From positions 62,001 through 126,000 of the forward strand of contig NZ_JBATVG010000022.1 of NCBI RefSeq assembly GCF_049671645.1: a DNA stretch of 64,000 nt. Direction: 5' to 3'. This DNA is from Castellaniella sp049671645. GTDB lineage: Bacteria; Pseudomonadota; Gammaproteobacteria; Burkholderiales; Burkholderiaceae_B. Each line of letters starts with the position of its first letter. Within the stretch, counting starts at the first letter, position 1. A program made the translations under genes and the position numbers. The notes beneath the pieces are model-generated. The model saw only the letters and a program-made list of their open reading frames with translations, was not told the DNA's origin and did no database searches. Shown here one piece after another: positions 42,549 through 51,705 of the stretch.

Positions 42549-45499
42549 GTCGCGCCTCGCGAAGGCGCGTGGATTGAAACCTAAACTCAATGTCTAGAAC
42601 TATCGCAACCATTGGTCGCGCCTCGCGAAGGCGCGTGGATTGAAACATGCTGATGTCTCGACATCAGTTTGCGCGCTGGGTGTCGCGCCTCGCGAAGGCG
42701 CGTGGATTGAAACCGTGAATCTGAGCCGCACTATGAGGCGAACGAGGGTCGCGCCTCGCGAAGGCGCGTGGATTGAAACATGCTGATGTCTCGACATCAG
42801 TTTGCGCGCTGGGGTCGCGCCTCGCGAAGGCGCGTGGATTGAAACTTAGTAACCCTGGGCGAGCCAGTTGATCATCGCGGGTCGCGCCTCGCGAAGGCGC
42901 GTGGATTGAAACACTTTGGAGCATAAAGGTCGAACTGGGTACGGCGAGTCGCGCCTCGCGAAGGCGCGTGGATTGAAACTGATATCCCAGATCCGCAGTG
43001 ACGGTCGTGTTGTGTCGCGCCTCGCGAAGGCGCGTGGATTGAAACTTGATGAATTGGCTTATGTCTACGGCGTACCATCCAGTCGCGCCTCGCGAAGGCG
43101 CGTGGATTGAAACAGCGGGATTGGGCGCGCCCTCGTCCGCATTGGTTGTCGCGCCTCGCGAAGGCGCGTGGATTGAAACCGCGATGCAGCCGGCACGATC
43201 GGCGGCCTGCGCACGTCGCGCCTCGCGAAGGCGCGTGGATTGAAACATCCGTACGGATCCGCGGTTGACCTTGGGCAGACGTCGCGCCTCGCGAAGGCGC
43301 GTGGATTGAAACAATCTGGTCGTGCCGCTGCCTCACGAGGGCACCGGTCGCGCCTCGCGAAGGCGCGTGGATTGAAACCTTCGCGGCAAAATGGATGTTG
43401 TAGGCGCTGGCGGTCGCGCCTCGCGAAGGCGCGTGGATTGAAACCTCGGGATGCTGGGCCAACTCGGGTATGGGTTCGCGTCGCGCCTCGCGAAGGCGCG
43501 TGGATTGAAACATGGGTGTCTTCGACTACTCGCTTTTGCTGCTCACGTCGCGCCTCGCGAAGGCGCGTGGATTGAAACATGACCTCTGCCGGCAAGCTGT
43601 TCGCCGCCGGCCTGTCGCGCCTCGCGAAGGCGCGTGGATTGAAACTGACGGATGACAATCTGCGTGACCCGACCAGCCAGGTCGCGCCTCGCGAAGGCGC
43701 GTGGATTGAAACCCATCCACGGTGCTGGCCAAGATCACCGGCCACCGTCGCGCCTCGCGAAGGCGCGTGGATTGAAACATCTGCGCTCCTTTGCCAGTGA
43801 ATGGGCAATGGAGGTCGCGCCTCGCGAAGGCGCGTGGATTGAAACACGATCAGCGTGCAGAAGAACCCGCCCAGCGTGGGTCGCGCCTCGCGAAGGCGCG
43901 TGGATTGAAACTGGACCTGGGCGGCCAGTGCGATCCCTTGGATGGTCGCGCCTCGCGAAGGCGCGTGGATTGAAACTCGCTCCACACGCGAAGACGTCGA
44001 GATTGCAGTGCGTCGCGCCTCGCGAAGGCGCGTGGATTGAAACAGGGCATTGGCGAAGAACCAGGCTTCCGTCTGGCGTCGCGCCTCGCGAAGGCGCGTG
44101 GATTGAAACGCGGATTGACGTGGCGGCTGATCCAGCGCGCCAGTCGCGCCTCGCGAAGGCGCGTGGATTGAAACGCCGAACTCGATGCCGCAACGGCTGA
44201 TCAGGGCCCGTCGCGCCTCGCGAAGGCGCGTGGATTGAAACATATCGAGCTGAAGCAAGCCGCCCCGGCCAGCGGGGTCGCGCCTCGCGAAGGCGCGTGG
44301 ATTGAAACATTTTGAAATACGACGAGATAGGCTCGGCCGGCCGTCGCGCCTCGCGAAGGCGCGTGGATTGAAACTCCCAATATCGCCGCGTGCGCTGGTC
44401 CTGTGCCGGGTCGCGCCTCGCGAAGGCGCGTGGATTGAAACCTCGAAGACAAGGGGATCAAAGTGCATCTGGACGGTCGCGCCTCGCGAAGGCGCGTGGA
44501 TTGAAACACTTGCAACGTGCCGGCGTCGGCCAAGCCGGGCTGTCGCGCCTCGCGAAGGCGCGTGGATTGAAACACCTATTGTCTGTCCGATCTTCGCCGC
44601 TTCTGCAGTCGCGCCTCGCGAAGGCGCGTGGATTGAAACACGCTACCGGCATCGCCGGTCATCAGGTCGTCAATGTCGCGCCTCGCGAAGGCGCGTGGAT
44701 TGAAACCGCAGCATGGATTGCGATAGCTGCGAACAAAGCGGGTCGCGCCTCGCGAAGGCGCGTGGATTGAAACAATTTCCGCCAGGTGTTCGACATCTGC
44801 ACGGGCGTCGCGCCTCGCGAAGGCGCGTGGATTGAAACAATCGTGATCGTGTAGCCCAAGCGCTCGGCCAGAGTCGCGCCTCGCGAAGGCGCGTGGATTG
44901 AAACTCACGGGCGGATCGACAACCGCCCTCATCCTCCTGTCGCGCCTCGCGAAGGCGCGTGGATTGAAACACGTTTGCCATCGTGATGCCGCCCCCGGCT
45001 ATTGGTCGCGCCTCGCGAAGGCGCGTGGATTGAAACGTCCCAGGTGCAGCAATGACCGGATGCCAACGATGTCGCGCCTCGCGAAGGCGCGTGGATTGAA
45101 ACCTTGCGGTGGTCCTCGATGATCTCCCAGCTGCCGGGTCGCGCCTCGCGAAGGCGCGTGGATTGAAACACCTGGATTGTGGACGTGCCGGATCTGATCC
45201 AGGTCGCGCCTCGCGAAGGCGCGTGGATTGAAACATCCTGCTCCTGACCGATGTGGTACATCTCATGCTGTCGCGCCTCGCGAAGGCGCGTGGATTGAAA
45301 CATGTCCATGCAACCCCCTTCAAAATTCTCTGCATGTCGCGCCTCGCGAAGGCGCGTGGATTGAAACCTCGACAACAACCCGGATCGCACCGACCACGGC
45401 GGTCGCGCCTCGCGAAGGCGCGTGGATTGAAACGCCAGCACGTATCGCCAGGCTCCTTTTGCGACACGTCGCGCCTCGCGAAGGCGCGTGGATTGAAAC
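42549..45499 (+). CRISPR. type I-C CRISPR array, 45 repeats and 44 spacers
   Basis: The 32-nt repeat begins GTCGCGCC, has an inner stem CGCGCC/GGCGCG with 7-nt loop TCGCGAA, and ends TGGATTGAAAC, the I-C handle. By my count there are 45 copies with no variant seen, including the last one. Spacers are 33-36 nt. The leader end is at 42549. Spacers 2 (42647-42681) and 4 (42780-42813) are the same sequence apart from one extra T in spacer 2. The last repeat ends 4 nt before a decayed IS element, with no degenerate terminal repeat or trailer. Confidence 0.99.
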
Positions 45500-45503
45500 C
45501 TGT

Positions 45504-46327
45504 GGAGTTACCAGGATTCGCTGAATAGGGGTAGCATCCAGTCAGTGACTGAGGGTGGCCACCATGTCGAAAGCCAATGCGCCCAGCACAGTAAGGCAGG
45601 CATACAAGTTCATTGAATCGCATAGTGGCGAGTTCAACGTGATGACCATGTGCCGAGTTCTCGGTGTTCGGCGCTCAGGCTACTACGCATGGTTTCAGCA
45701 TCCAATATCTGATCGGGCTCAGGGAGACGCCCGGCTTCTCAAGTTGATCCGTGCTCCTTTACCGCTAGACACGGTATCTATGGTGCGCCGAAGATCTTGC
45801 AAGACCTACGTGAACAAGGGGAGACGTGCAGTAAGCATAGAGTCGCACGCTTAATGTCGGAGAACGGTTTGCGTGCATTACACGGATACCGCATACGCCA
45901 TATCCAATTCTCTAAACCACCAGCGCTGATCCCTAACTTGCTACAACGCCAATTTATGGTGTCGAGACCGAACTAGGCCTGGGTGGCGGACATCACCTAC
46001 ATCCGGACTTGGCAGGGTTGACTTTATCTGGCCGTGGTGATCGATTTATTCTCGAGAAAGATCGTTGGCCGGGCCGTCCGGCCAACCATTCACCGTGAGC
46101 TGGTGCTCGATGCTATCACCAAAGCGGTACGGAGTTAACGCCCTCGGAATGCCTTGATCCATTCAGATCAGGGCGCACAGTATGGTCGTCACGTTGAATT
46201 GGCCGCTATGCGATTCAATGAACTTGTATGCCTGCCTTACTGTGCTGGGAACACTGGTTTTCGACATGATGGCTACCCCCAGTCACTGATTGGATGCTAC
46301 CCCTGTCCACTGAATCCTAGTAACTCC
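45504..46327 (+). mobile_element. decayed IS3-family element with fold-back ends
   Basis: Outer ends match as an imperfect inverted repeat: GGAGTTACCAGGATTC (45504) against GGAGTTACTAGGATTC (reverse complement ending at 46327), and the similarity continues inward for about 146 bp (45504-45651 with 46182-46327). The interior encodes IS3-type OrfB fragments. No matching target-site duplication is seen at the two ends. The element sits at the leader-distal end of the CRISPR array. Confidence 0.85.
45564..46195 (+). pseudogene. IS3-family transposase OrfB, broken
   Basis: Begins MSKANAPSTVRQAYKFIE and keeps the OrfB N-terminal pattern MCRVLGVRRSGYYAW. The frame shifts near 45765 (GIYGAPKILQDL continues in another frame). 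In-frame stops then interrupt the integrase core: TAG at 45974 (before AWVADITYI), TGA at 46019 (where Trp is expected before LYLAVVIDLFSRKIVG) and TAA at 46136. The second catalytic Asp block IHSDQGAQYG is present, but the sequence then runs into the inverted copy of the left end, so the final Glu of the DDE triad is missing. OrfA is absent. Confidence 0.88.
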
Positions 46328-46813
46328 TCCCCGCCTGCCCCGCGCACCCATGCAGGCCCGCACAGCCGCCGAGCAGCCTTTTAAGAACCCCCATCCCCGA
46401 TCACCCCGCGCCCCATCCCCCCAACCCCTTGATCCTAAAGCCTCCTTCCAGAACCCCCCGGCCTTATCCCTAACCTTGTCCACAATTTCCGTGGACAAGT
46501 TCAGCACACTGGGCGATTTTTGTGCGTTGCGTCCAAGTCTTTGATCAGACAGAAGATTCAGGGATAACCCGCAGCTTGTCCATGGGTTTGTCCACACACC
46601 GCGTGGATAAATCAGTGGAGGGCTTCTTCGGACTGGTGTCATGCAGATAGCAAGGCGGAATCGCCCGGCGATGTCCCACAAAGCAGGGTGATGGTCCTAA
46701 AAGTGACATTTCTTTTCAGAAATGGTGCTGATTGTCGTGGTGTAAGCTTGATTTCATCCGCGCCGAGACACATCGTCCGGCAGGAAAAGCGCAGCAAAAA
46801 TCAAAGGGGTTTC
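46328..46813 (+). other. non-coding region with DnaA-box-like cluster
   Basis: No supported gene. Five 9-mers close to DnaA boxes occur within 135 nt: TTGTCCACA (46476), reverse TTGTCCACG (46490-46498), TTGTCCATG (46576), TTGTCCACA (46588) and reverse TTATCCACG (46602-46610). The first two form an inverted pair. The last ~100 nt lead to the GGDEF/EAL gene, whose ribosome site is AAAGGGG. Confidence 0.5.
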
Positions 46814-49030
46814 ATGGCCAGCAGTGATGATGAAGCCTTCGTCTTCATGGACGAGTCGGGGGAACCGGCAGGGCACGAACATGCGCAGGCGCAGGTCTGG
46901 CGGGTACTGCTGGTCGACGATGAGCCCGATGTTCATGCCGCCACGCGGCTGGCGCTGAAGGGCATGGACATCGAAGGCCGGGCGATTGAATTCAGCCACG
47001 CCTATTCCGCGGCGCAGGCCATCGAACTGTTGTCGCAGCATGATGATTTCGCCGTGGCGCTGGTCGATGTCGTCATGGGCAGCAATGACGAAGGCCTGCA
47101 GCTGGTGCGCCGGATTCGCGAGGATCTGGGCAACCCCGTGATCCGCATCATCCTGCGCACGGGGCAGCCAGGCTATGCGCCTGAGATCGATACGATCCGG
47201 CTGTACGACCTGAACGATTACAAGACCAAATCCGAACTGACCCAGGTGCGTTTGTTCACCAGCCTGACAATGGCGATCCGTTCCTATGCGCAGATCCGGC
47301 AGCTGGAATCCGGTCGGCGCGGGCTGGAGCAGGTCTTGTCCGCCACGACCGAACTGGGCAAGCTGGTCGGCCTGAAAACCTTTGTCAGCGGCATCGTGAC
47401 CCAGCTGTGCGCCATCTTGAACGTCGGCGCGGAATGCCTGGTGTGCGCCGCGATGCGGGAACCCGGGGCGCCGTCCTACATCCTGGCGGCGGCCGGCCAG
47501 TATGACAATTGGGTGGGCATGGCGCTGCAGGATGTGCCCGACGAACGCGTCAAGCGCCGCCTGCAGCATGTGCTGGATGCCCGGCGGCATTGTTTCGAGG
47601 ACGGCGTGGCCTTGTTTTTTGCCGGACGGGGAGAGCAAGTGCTGGCCGCCTTCGTCGATATGCCCGGCCCGCTGCCGGAGATCGAGCGGCGCCTGTTGGA
47701 GCTCTTTTGCGGCAATATCGCCATTGCCTTTGAAAACCTGCAGCTGTACCTGGATATCAACGATCTGGCCTATCAGGATGTGCTGGTGCGCCTGCCCAAT
47801 CGCAACGCCATGGTGGCCGCCATCGATGCCCACGAGCCCGGCATGGAAACTGTGGCCTTGGTGGATCTGGACAACTTCTCCGAAATCAACAGCATCCTGG
47901 ACGATAGCTATGGGGATGCCGTGCTGCTGGCGGCCGCCCGGAAACTGCGGCTGGCCTTCCCCGCGGACACCATGGTGGCCCGGCTGGGCGGCGATCTTTT
48001 CGGCCTGTATGGGCCGTGCGACCAGGTGACGTCGCAGCATATTGCGCAGGTCTTCGCCGAACCCTTCGAAATGGCGGGTGGAGAACCTCTGCGCCTGTCG
48101 GCCACGGCGGGCCTGGTGCGGCTGCGGGACGACGGGTTGCCGGGGGTGGCGGTCCTGAAGAATGCCGGGGCGGCGTTGAAGCAGGCCAAGCGTTTCCAGC
48201 GGGGCAAATCCATGATGTTCGAGGCCGCCCAGGCGGATGCGGCCCGGGATCGGATCCAGATGCTGAACCGCTTGCGGGCTTCTTTTTCGGCGGAACACCT
48301 GTTTCTGCACTATCAGCCCTTCGTGCACCTGAAAGACGGCCGGGTCATGGGGGCGGAATGCCTGCTGCGCTGGAAAACCCCCGAAGGCCAGTTCATTCCG
48401 CCTGACCAGTTCATTCCCCTGGCCGAACAGTCCGGCTTGATGATTCCGATCGGCGAATGGGTGTTTCGCACCGCCCTGAAGTGGCGCAGATCGCTGGTGG
48501 GACTGGTGGGTGATGATTTCCGGGTGGCGGTGAATGTGTCCCATGTCCAGTTCGCGGAGCCTGATTTCGTGCGCAGGCTGCTGGGTATCCTGGGTGAAAC
48601 AGGCATCCCCGGGGAGCAGGTGGAAATCGAGCTGACGGAATCGGTGGCCATCGGCAATATCGATCTGTTGGCCCTGCGCCTGGACGAATTGCGCGCGCGC
48701 GGCGTCAGGGTGGCCATGGATGACTTCGGCACGGGATATTCATCGCTCAGCGTCATCCAGCGCCTGAACCTGGATCGGCTGAAGATCGATCGCAGTTTCA
48801 TCAGCGGCCCGCGCAGCGGCGATGATCATTTCGGCATTGCCCGGACCGTCATCGCCCTGGCCCGGCACCTGCAGGTGGCCACGATCGCCGAGGGCATCGA
48901 AACCAGCGAGCAGCGCATGGCGCTGCAAGCGTCGGGCTGCGAAGAAGGGCAGGGGTACCTGTTTTCACGCCCGCTGGACGAGGCCGCGTTCCGGCAATGG
49001 TTGATGGATCGGCGGGCAGCCGCGTCCTGA
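46814..49030 (+). CDS. REC-DUF3369-GGDEF-EAL protein (probable c-di-GMP phosphodiesterase)
   Basis: 738 residues. Receiver-like domain with LLVDDEPDVHAATRLAL and ALVDVVMG (phosphoacceptor Asp), then a DUF3369 region (LEQVLSATTELGKLVGLKTF), GGDEF domain with the degenerate signature RLGGDLFGLYG in place of GGDEF, and EAL domain (HYQPFVHLKDG, AECLLRW as the EAL variant, DDFGTGYSSLS, AEGIETSEQ). The GGDEF site is probably not cyclase-active; the EAL metal-binding residues look kept, so it likely degrades c-di-GMP. An upstream in-frame Met 42 codons earlier lacks a ribosome site. The histidine kinase downstream is its likely partner. Confidence 0.9.
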   Translation: MASSDDEAFVFMDESGEPAGHEHAQAQVWRVLLVDDEPDVHAATRLALKGMDIEGRAIEFSHAYSAAQAIELLSQHDDFAVALVDVVMGSNDEGLQLVRRIREDLGNPVIRIILRTGQPGYAPEIDTIRLYDLNDYKTKSELTQVRLFTSLTMAIRSYAQIRQLESGRRGLEQVLSATTELGKLVGLKTFVSGIVTQLCAILNVGAECLVCAAMREPGAPSYILAAAGQYDNWVGMALQDVPDERVKRRLQHVLDARRHCFEDGVALFFAGRGEQVLAAFVDMPGPLPEIERRLLELFCGNIAIAFENLQLYLDINDLAYQDVLVRLPNRNAMVAAIDAHEPGMETVALVDLDNFSEINSILDDSYGDAVLLAAARKLRLAFPADTMVARLGGDLFGLYGPCDQVTSQHIAQVFAEPFEMAGGEPLRLSATAGLVRLRDDGLPGVAVLKNAGAALKQAKRFQRGKSMMFEAAQADAARDRIQMLNRLRASFSAEHLFLHYQPFVHLKDGRVMGAECLLRWKTPEGQFIPPDQFIPLAEQSGLMIPIGEWVFRTALKWRRSLVGLVGDDFRVAVNVSHVQFAEPDFVRRLLGILGETGIPGEQVEIELTESVAIGNIDLLALRLDELRARGVRVAMDDFGTGYSSLSVIQRLNLDRLKIDRSFISGPRSGDDHFGIARTVIALARHLQVATIAEGIETSEQRMALQASGCEEGQGYLFSRPLDEAAFRQWLMDRRAAAS

Positions 49031-49074
49031 AGATCCGCCTTGCGTCGGCCGGCGTATTTCAACAGAATGGAATC

Positions 49075-50799
49075 ATGAACGCTACCGATACCTCCCCGGG
49101 CGGGCCGCTGGGCGAGCCCCGCCAGGAAAGCGAACGTTTCGCGGCCTTGGCGCGGGTATCCAATACCGGCGTCTGGGAATGGGATGCGGACCGACGCCAT
49201 CTGTGGTGCAGCCCCGAATACTTCAGGATGCTGGGGCGCGACCCGGCGGCGTTTGCCGATCAGGCCCAAGAAAACCTGGACGCCGTCTGGATCGCCTTCC
49301 TGCACCCCGACGACCGGGAACAGGCCAGCCGCAGCTTCGCGGATTATCTGGCTTCGGATACGGCCGACATGTATGAAAGCGAATTCCGCATGGCCCACGC
49401 CGACGGCGGCTGGGTCTGGATCTGGTCGCGCGGCAGCGCCTTGCGCGACGATCGGGGGCGGCGGACCAGTCGCACCGTGGGCACGCACATCGATGTGACG
49501 TCGCTGCGGCAGACCCAGGCGCACCTGCGCGAAAGCCAGGAACGGCTGGCCTCGATCAGCAACAATCTGCCCGACAGCATGGTGTACCAGGTGGATTGCG
49601 GCCCCACGGGCGACACCCGGACCTTCACCTATGTCAGCGAAGGGGTCTGGAATTTGCATCGGGTATCGGTGGCGGATGCCTTGCGGTCGCCGGAACTGAT
49701 CTACGGGCAGGTTTCCCCGGGTACCAAGGAACGCCTGCTGGCGCGGCAGCGCCAATGCCTGGCGGATATGTCCGATTTCAGATTCGAGATCTGCTCGACC
49801 CTGCCCGATGGCAGCCAGCGCTGGTTTCTGATCGCGTCGTCGCCCCGGCGCCTGGACAATGGCCACCTGGCGTTTGACGGCATCGAACTGGACATCACCG
49901 AACGCAAGCGGCAGGAACAGGAAATCCGGGACCTGAACACCGGCCTGGAACGCCGCGTGCTGGAACGCACGGTGGAATTGCAATCGACGCTGGACAGGCT
50001 GCGCCGCACCCAGGACGAGCTGCTGCAAAACGAAAAACTGGCGTCTCTGGGGGCCTTGGTCGCGGGCGTGGCGCACGAGCTCAACACCCCGATCGGCAAT
50101 GCCGTCACGGTGGCTTCGACCCTGGCCCAGACACATCGCCGGTTCAGGGCGCAGACCGAATCCGGCCTGACCCGCAGCGCCCTGGCCAGCTACCTGGACG
50201 ATGTCGAGGAAGGCGGCCAGATCATCGAACGCAATCTGGTCCGCGCGGCCGAGCTCATCGGTGGGTTCAAGCAGCTCTCGGCCGACCAGACCAGCTACCA
50301 GCGCCGCCCCTTCGATCTGCGGGTGCTGGTCCAGGAGGTCGTCATGGCCATGCGCCCGGCGGTGCGCAAGACGAACATCCGGTTGCGGGATGAGATTCCC
50401 GATGGGCTGACCCTAGACAGCTTTCCCGGCCCCTTGGGGCAGGTGCTGATGAACCTGATCAATAACGCCTTGATCCACGCCTTTGACGGGCGTGAAACCG
50501 GCCTGGTCCAGTTGTCCGCGACCCAGCCGGATGGCGCGGATACCGTGTGCCTGACCGTCAGCGATGATGGTTGCGGCGTGGCGCCCGACGATCAGAAGCG
50601 GATCTTCGACCCTTTCTTTTCCACCCGCCTGGGGCAGGGCGGATCGGGCCTGGGCCTGCACATCACCCATACGTTGGTGACGGGGCTGCTCGGCGGGCGG
50701 ATCGAGGTCGATAGCCAGCCGGGGCAGGGCAGCCGCTTCAGCGTGCGGCTGCCGCTGAGGGCGCCTCGGGCCGGGGGCGCGGATCCGGCGGCACGGTAG
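49075..50799 (+). CDS. PAS-domain sensor histidine kinase
   Basis: 574 residues without transmembrane helices. PAS fold 3 (GVWEWDADRRHLWCSPEYFRMLG), a second PAS-like domain (SISNNLPDSMVYQVD..), a coiled coil (RDLNTGLERRVLERTVELQSTLDRLRR), the phosphoacceptor region ASLGALVAGVAHELNTPIGNA and a full ATPase domain (NNALIHAF; DDGCGVAPDD; FDPFFSTRLGQGGSGLGLHI). It starts 44 nt after the REC-DUF3369-GGDEF-EAL gene, pointing to a two-component pair in one operon. Signal unknown; the sensor is cytoplasmic. Confidence 0.9.
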   Translation: MNATDTSPGGPLGEPRQESERFAALARVSNTGVWEWDADRRHLWCSPEYFRMLGRDPAAFADQAQENLDAVWIAFLHPDDREQASRSFADYLASDTADMYESEFRMAHADGGWVWIWSRGSALRDDRGRRTSRTVGTHIDVTSLRQTQAHLRESQERLASISNNLPDSMVYQVDCGPTGDTRTFTYVSEGVWNLHRVSVADALRSPELIYGQVSPGTKERLLARQRQCLADMSDFRFEICSTLPDGSQRWFLIASSPRRLDNGHLAFDGIELDITERKRQEQEIRDLNTGLERRVLERTVELQSTLDRLRRTQDELLQNEKLASLGALVAGVAHELNTPIGNAVTVASTLAQTHRRFRAQTESGLTRSALASYLDDVEEGGQIIERNLVRAAELIGGFKQLSADQTSYQRRPFDLRVLVQEVVMAMRPAVRKTNIRLRDEIPDGLTLDSFPGPLGQVLMNLINNALIHAFDGRETGLVQLSATQPDGADTVCLTVSDDGCGVAPDDQKRIFDPFFSTRLGQGGSGLGLHITHTLVTGLLGGRIEVDSQPGQGSRFSVRLPLRAPRAGGADPAAR

Positions 50800-50826
50800 A
50801 ATTACCCGGTCCCTCTCAACGCGATA

Positions 50827-51693
50827 ATGGCCTTCACCATGGCACAATTCCAAGCTTTCTGGGCATCCATGCCGGACTTCCAAGATGCCGCCGTTCATCT
50901 GCTGGTCACGCTGCTGATCCTGGTGATCGGCTGGATGGTTTCGAATGGGTTCGGGCGACTGGTGCGCCGTCTGGCGGATCATTCGACACGCATCGATCCC
51001 ACCGTCATTCCCATCCTGCGCAGTGTGACCGTCTGGTCCGTGCGCACGGTCGTGCTGCTGGCCGTGCTGGCCCGACTGGGCGTGCAGACGGCCAGCCTGG
51101 TAGCGATGCTGGGGGCTTCCGCCCTGGCCATCGGCCTGGCTTTGCAGGGGACTTTGCAGAATTTCGCCGCCGGCATCATGTTGCTGCTGCTGCGCCCGGT
51201 GCGGGCGGGCGAATTCGTCTCGGTGGAAGGCAAGGGCATGGGCACGGTCGACGAGATCGGCCTGTTCATGACGCGGCTGGTGCAGGCCGATGGCATTCAC
51301 CTGCTGCTGCCCAATTCCCTGGTCTGGGGCAATCCCATCGTCAACTACAGCCGCAATCCGACCCGCCGCCTGGACATGATGGTCGGGGTGCGCCAGGGCG
51401 ATGACCTGGACGCCGCCCTGGCGACCTTGCAAGGCCTGGTGGACCGGCATGCCGACGTGCTGAAGGACCCGGCGCCTCAGGTCATGGTGATGGAATACCG
51501 CGACAGCGCCGTCATGCTGAACATCCGTTTGTGGACGCTGTCGGACAAGTACTGGGATGTCCGCTTCGACCTGCAGCGCCAGGCGCCGCAGGTGCTGCGC
51601 AACGCCGGACTGAGCAGCCCGATCCCGCTGCGTGAAGTCCGGACCATCAACGAGCAGGCATCCGCGCCGCGCGCAGCCGCCAACGGCGGCTGA
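50827..51693 (+). CDS. small mechanosensitive channel (MscS family)
   Basis: 288 residues. Three N-terminal transmembrane helices, then the pore-lining TM3 pattern (SLVAMLGASALAIGLALQGTLQNFAAGIMLLLLRP) and the beta domain (RAGEFVSVEGKGMGTVDEIGLF..LPNSLVWGNPIVNYSRNP). The family releases solutes on osmotic downshock. A start four codons later is equally possible. Convergent with cysE with only 12 nt between stops. Confidence 0.93.
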   Translation: MAFTMAQFQAFWASMPDFQDAAVHLLVTLLILVIGWMVSNGFGRLVRRLADHSTRIDPTVIPILRSVTVWSVRTVVLLAVLARLGVQTASLVAMLGASALAIGLALQGTLQNFAAGIMLLLLRPVRAGEFVSVEGKGMGTVDEIGLFMTRLVQADGIHLLLPNSLVWGNPIVNYSRNPTRRLDMMVGVRQGDDLDAALATLQGLVDRHADVLKDPAPQVMVMEYRDSAVMLNIRLWTLSDKYWDVRFDLQRQAPQVLRNAGLSSPIPLREVRTINEQASAPRAAANGG

Positions 51694-51705
51694 CGGGCTG
51701 GCCCT

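Noticed and set aside
42600..45623. Long repetitive proteins across the array (units such as FNPRAFARRD, SRLAKARGLK, VAPREGAWIE on both strands)
   Set aside because: They are translations of the CRISPR repeat, with spacers supplying the variable parts; no start sites or codon bias of genes.
45555..45854. A 99-codon ORF as an intact transposase
   Set aside because: It is only the N-terminal part of OrfB; the frame breaks and three stops follow, and the last catalytic Glu is missing.
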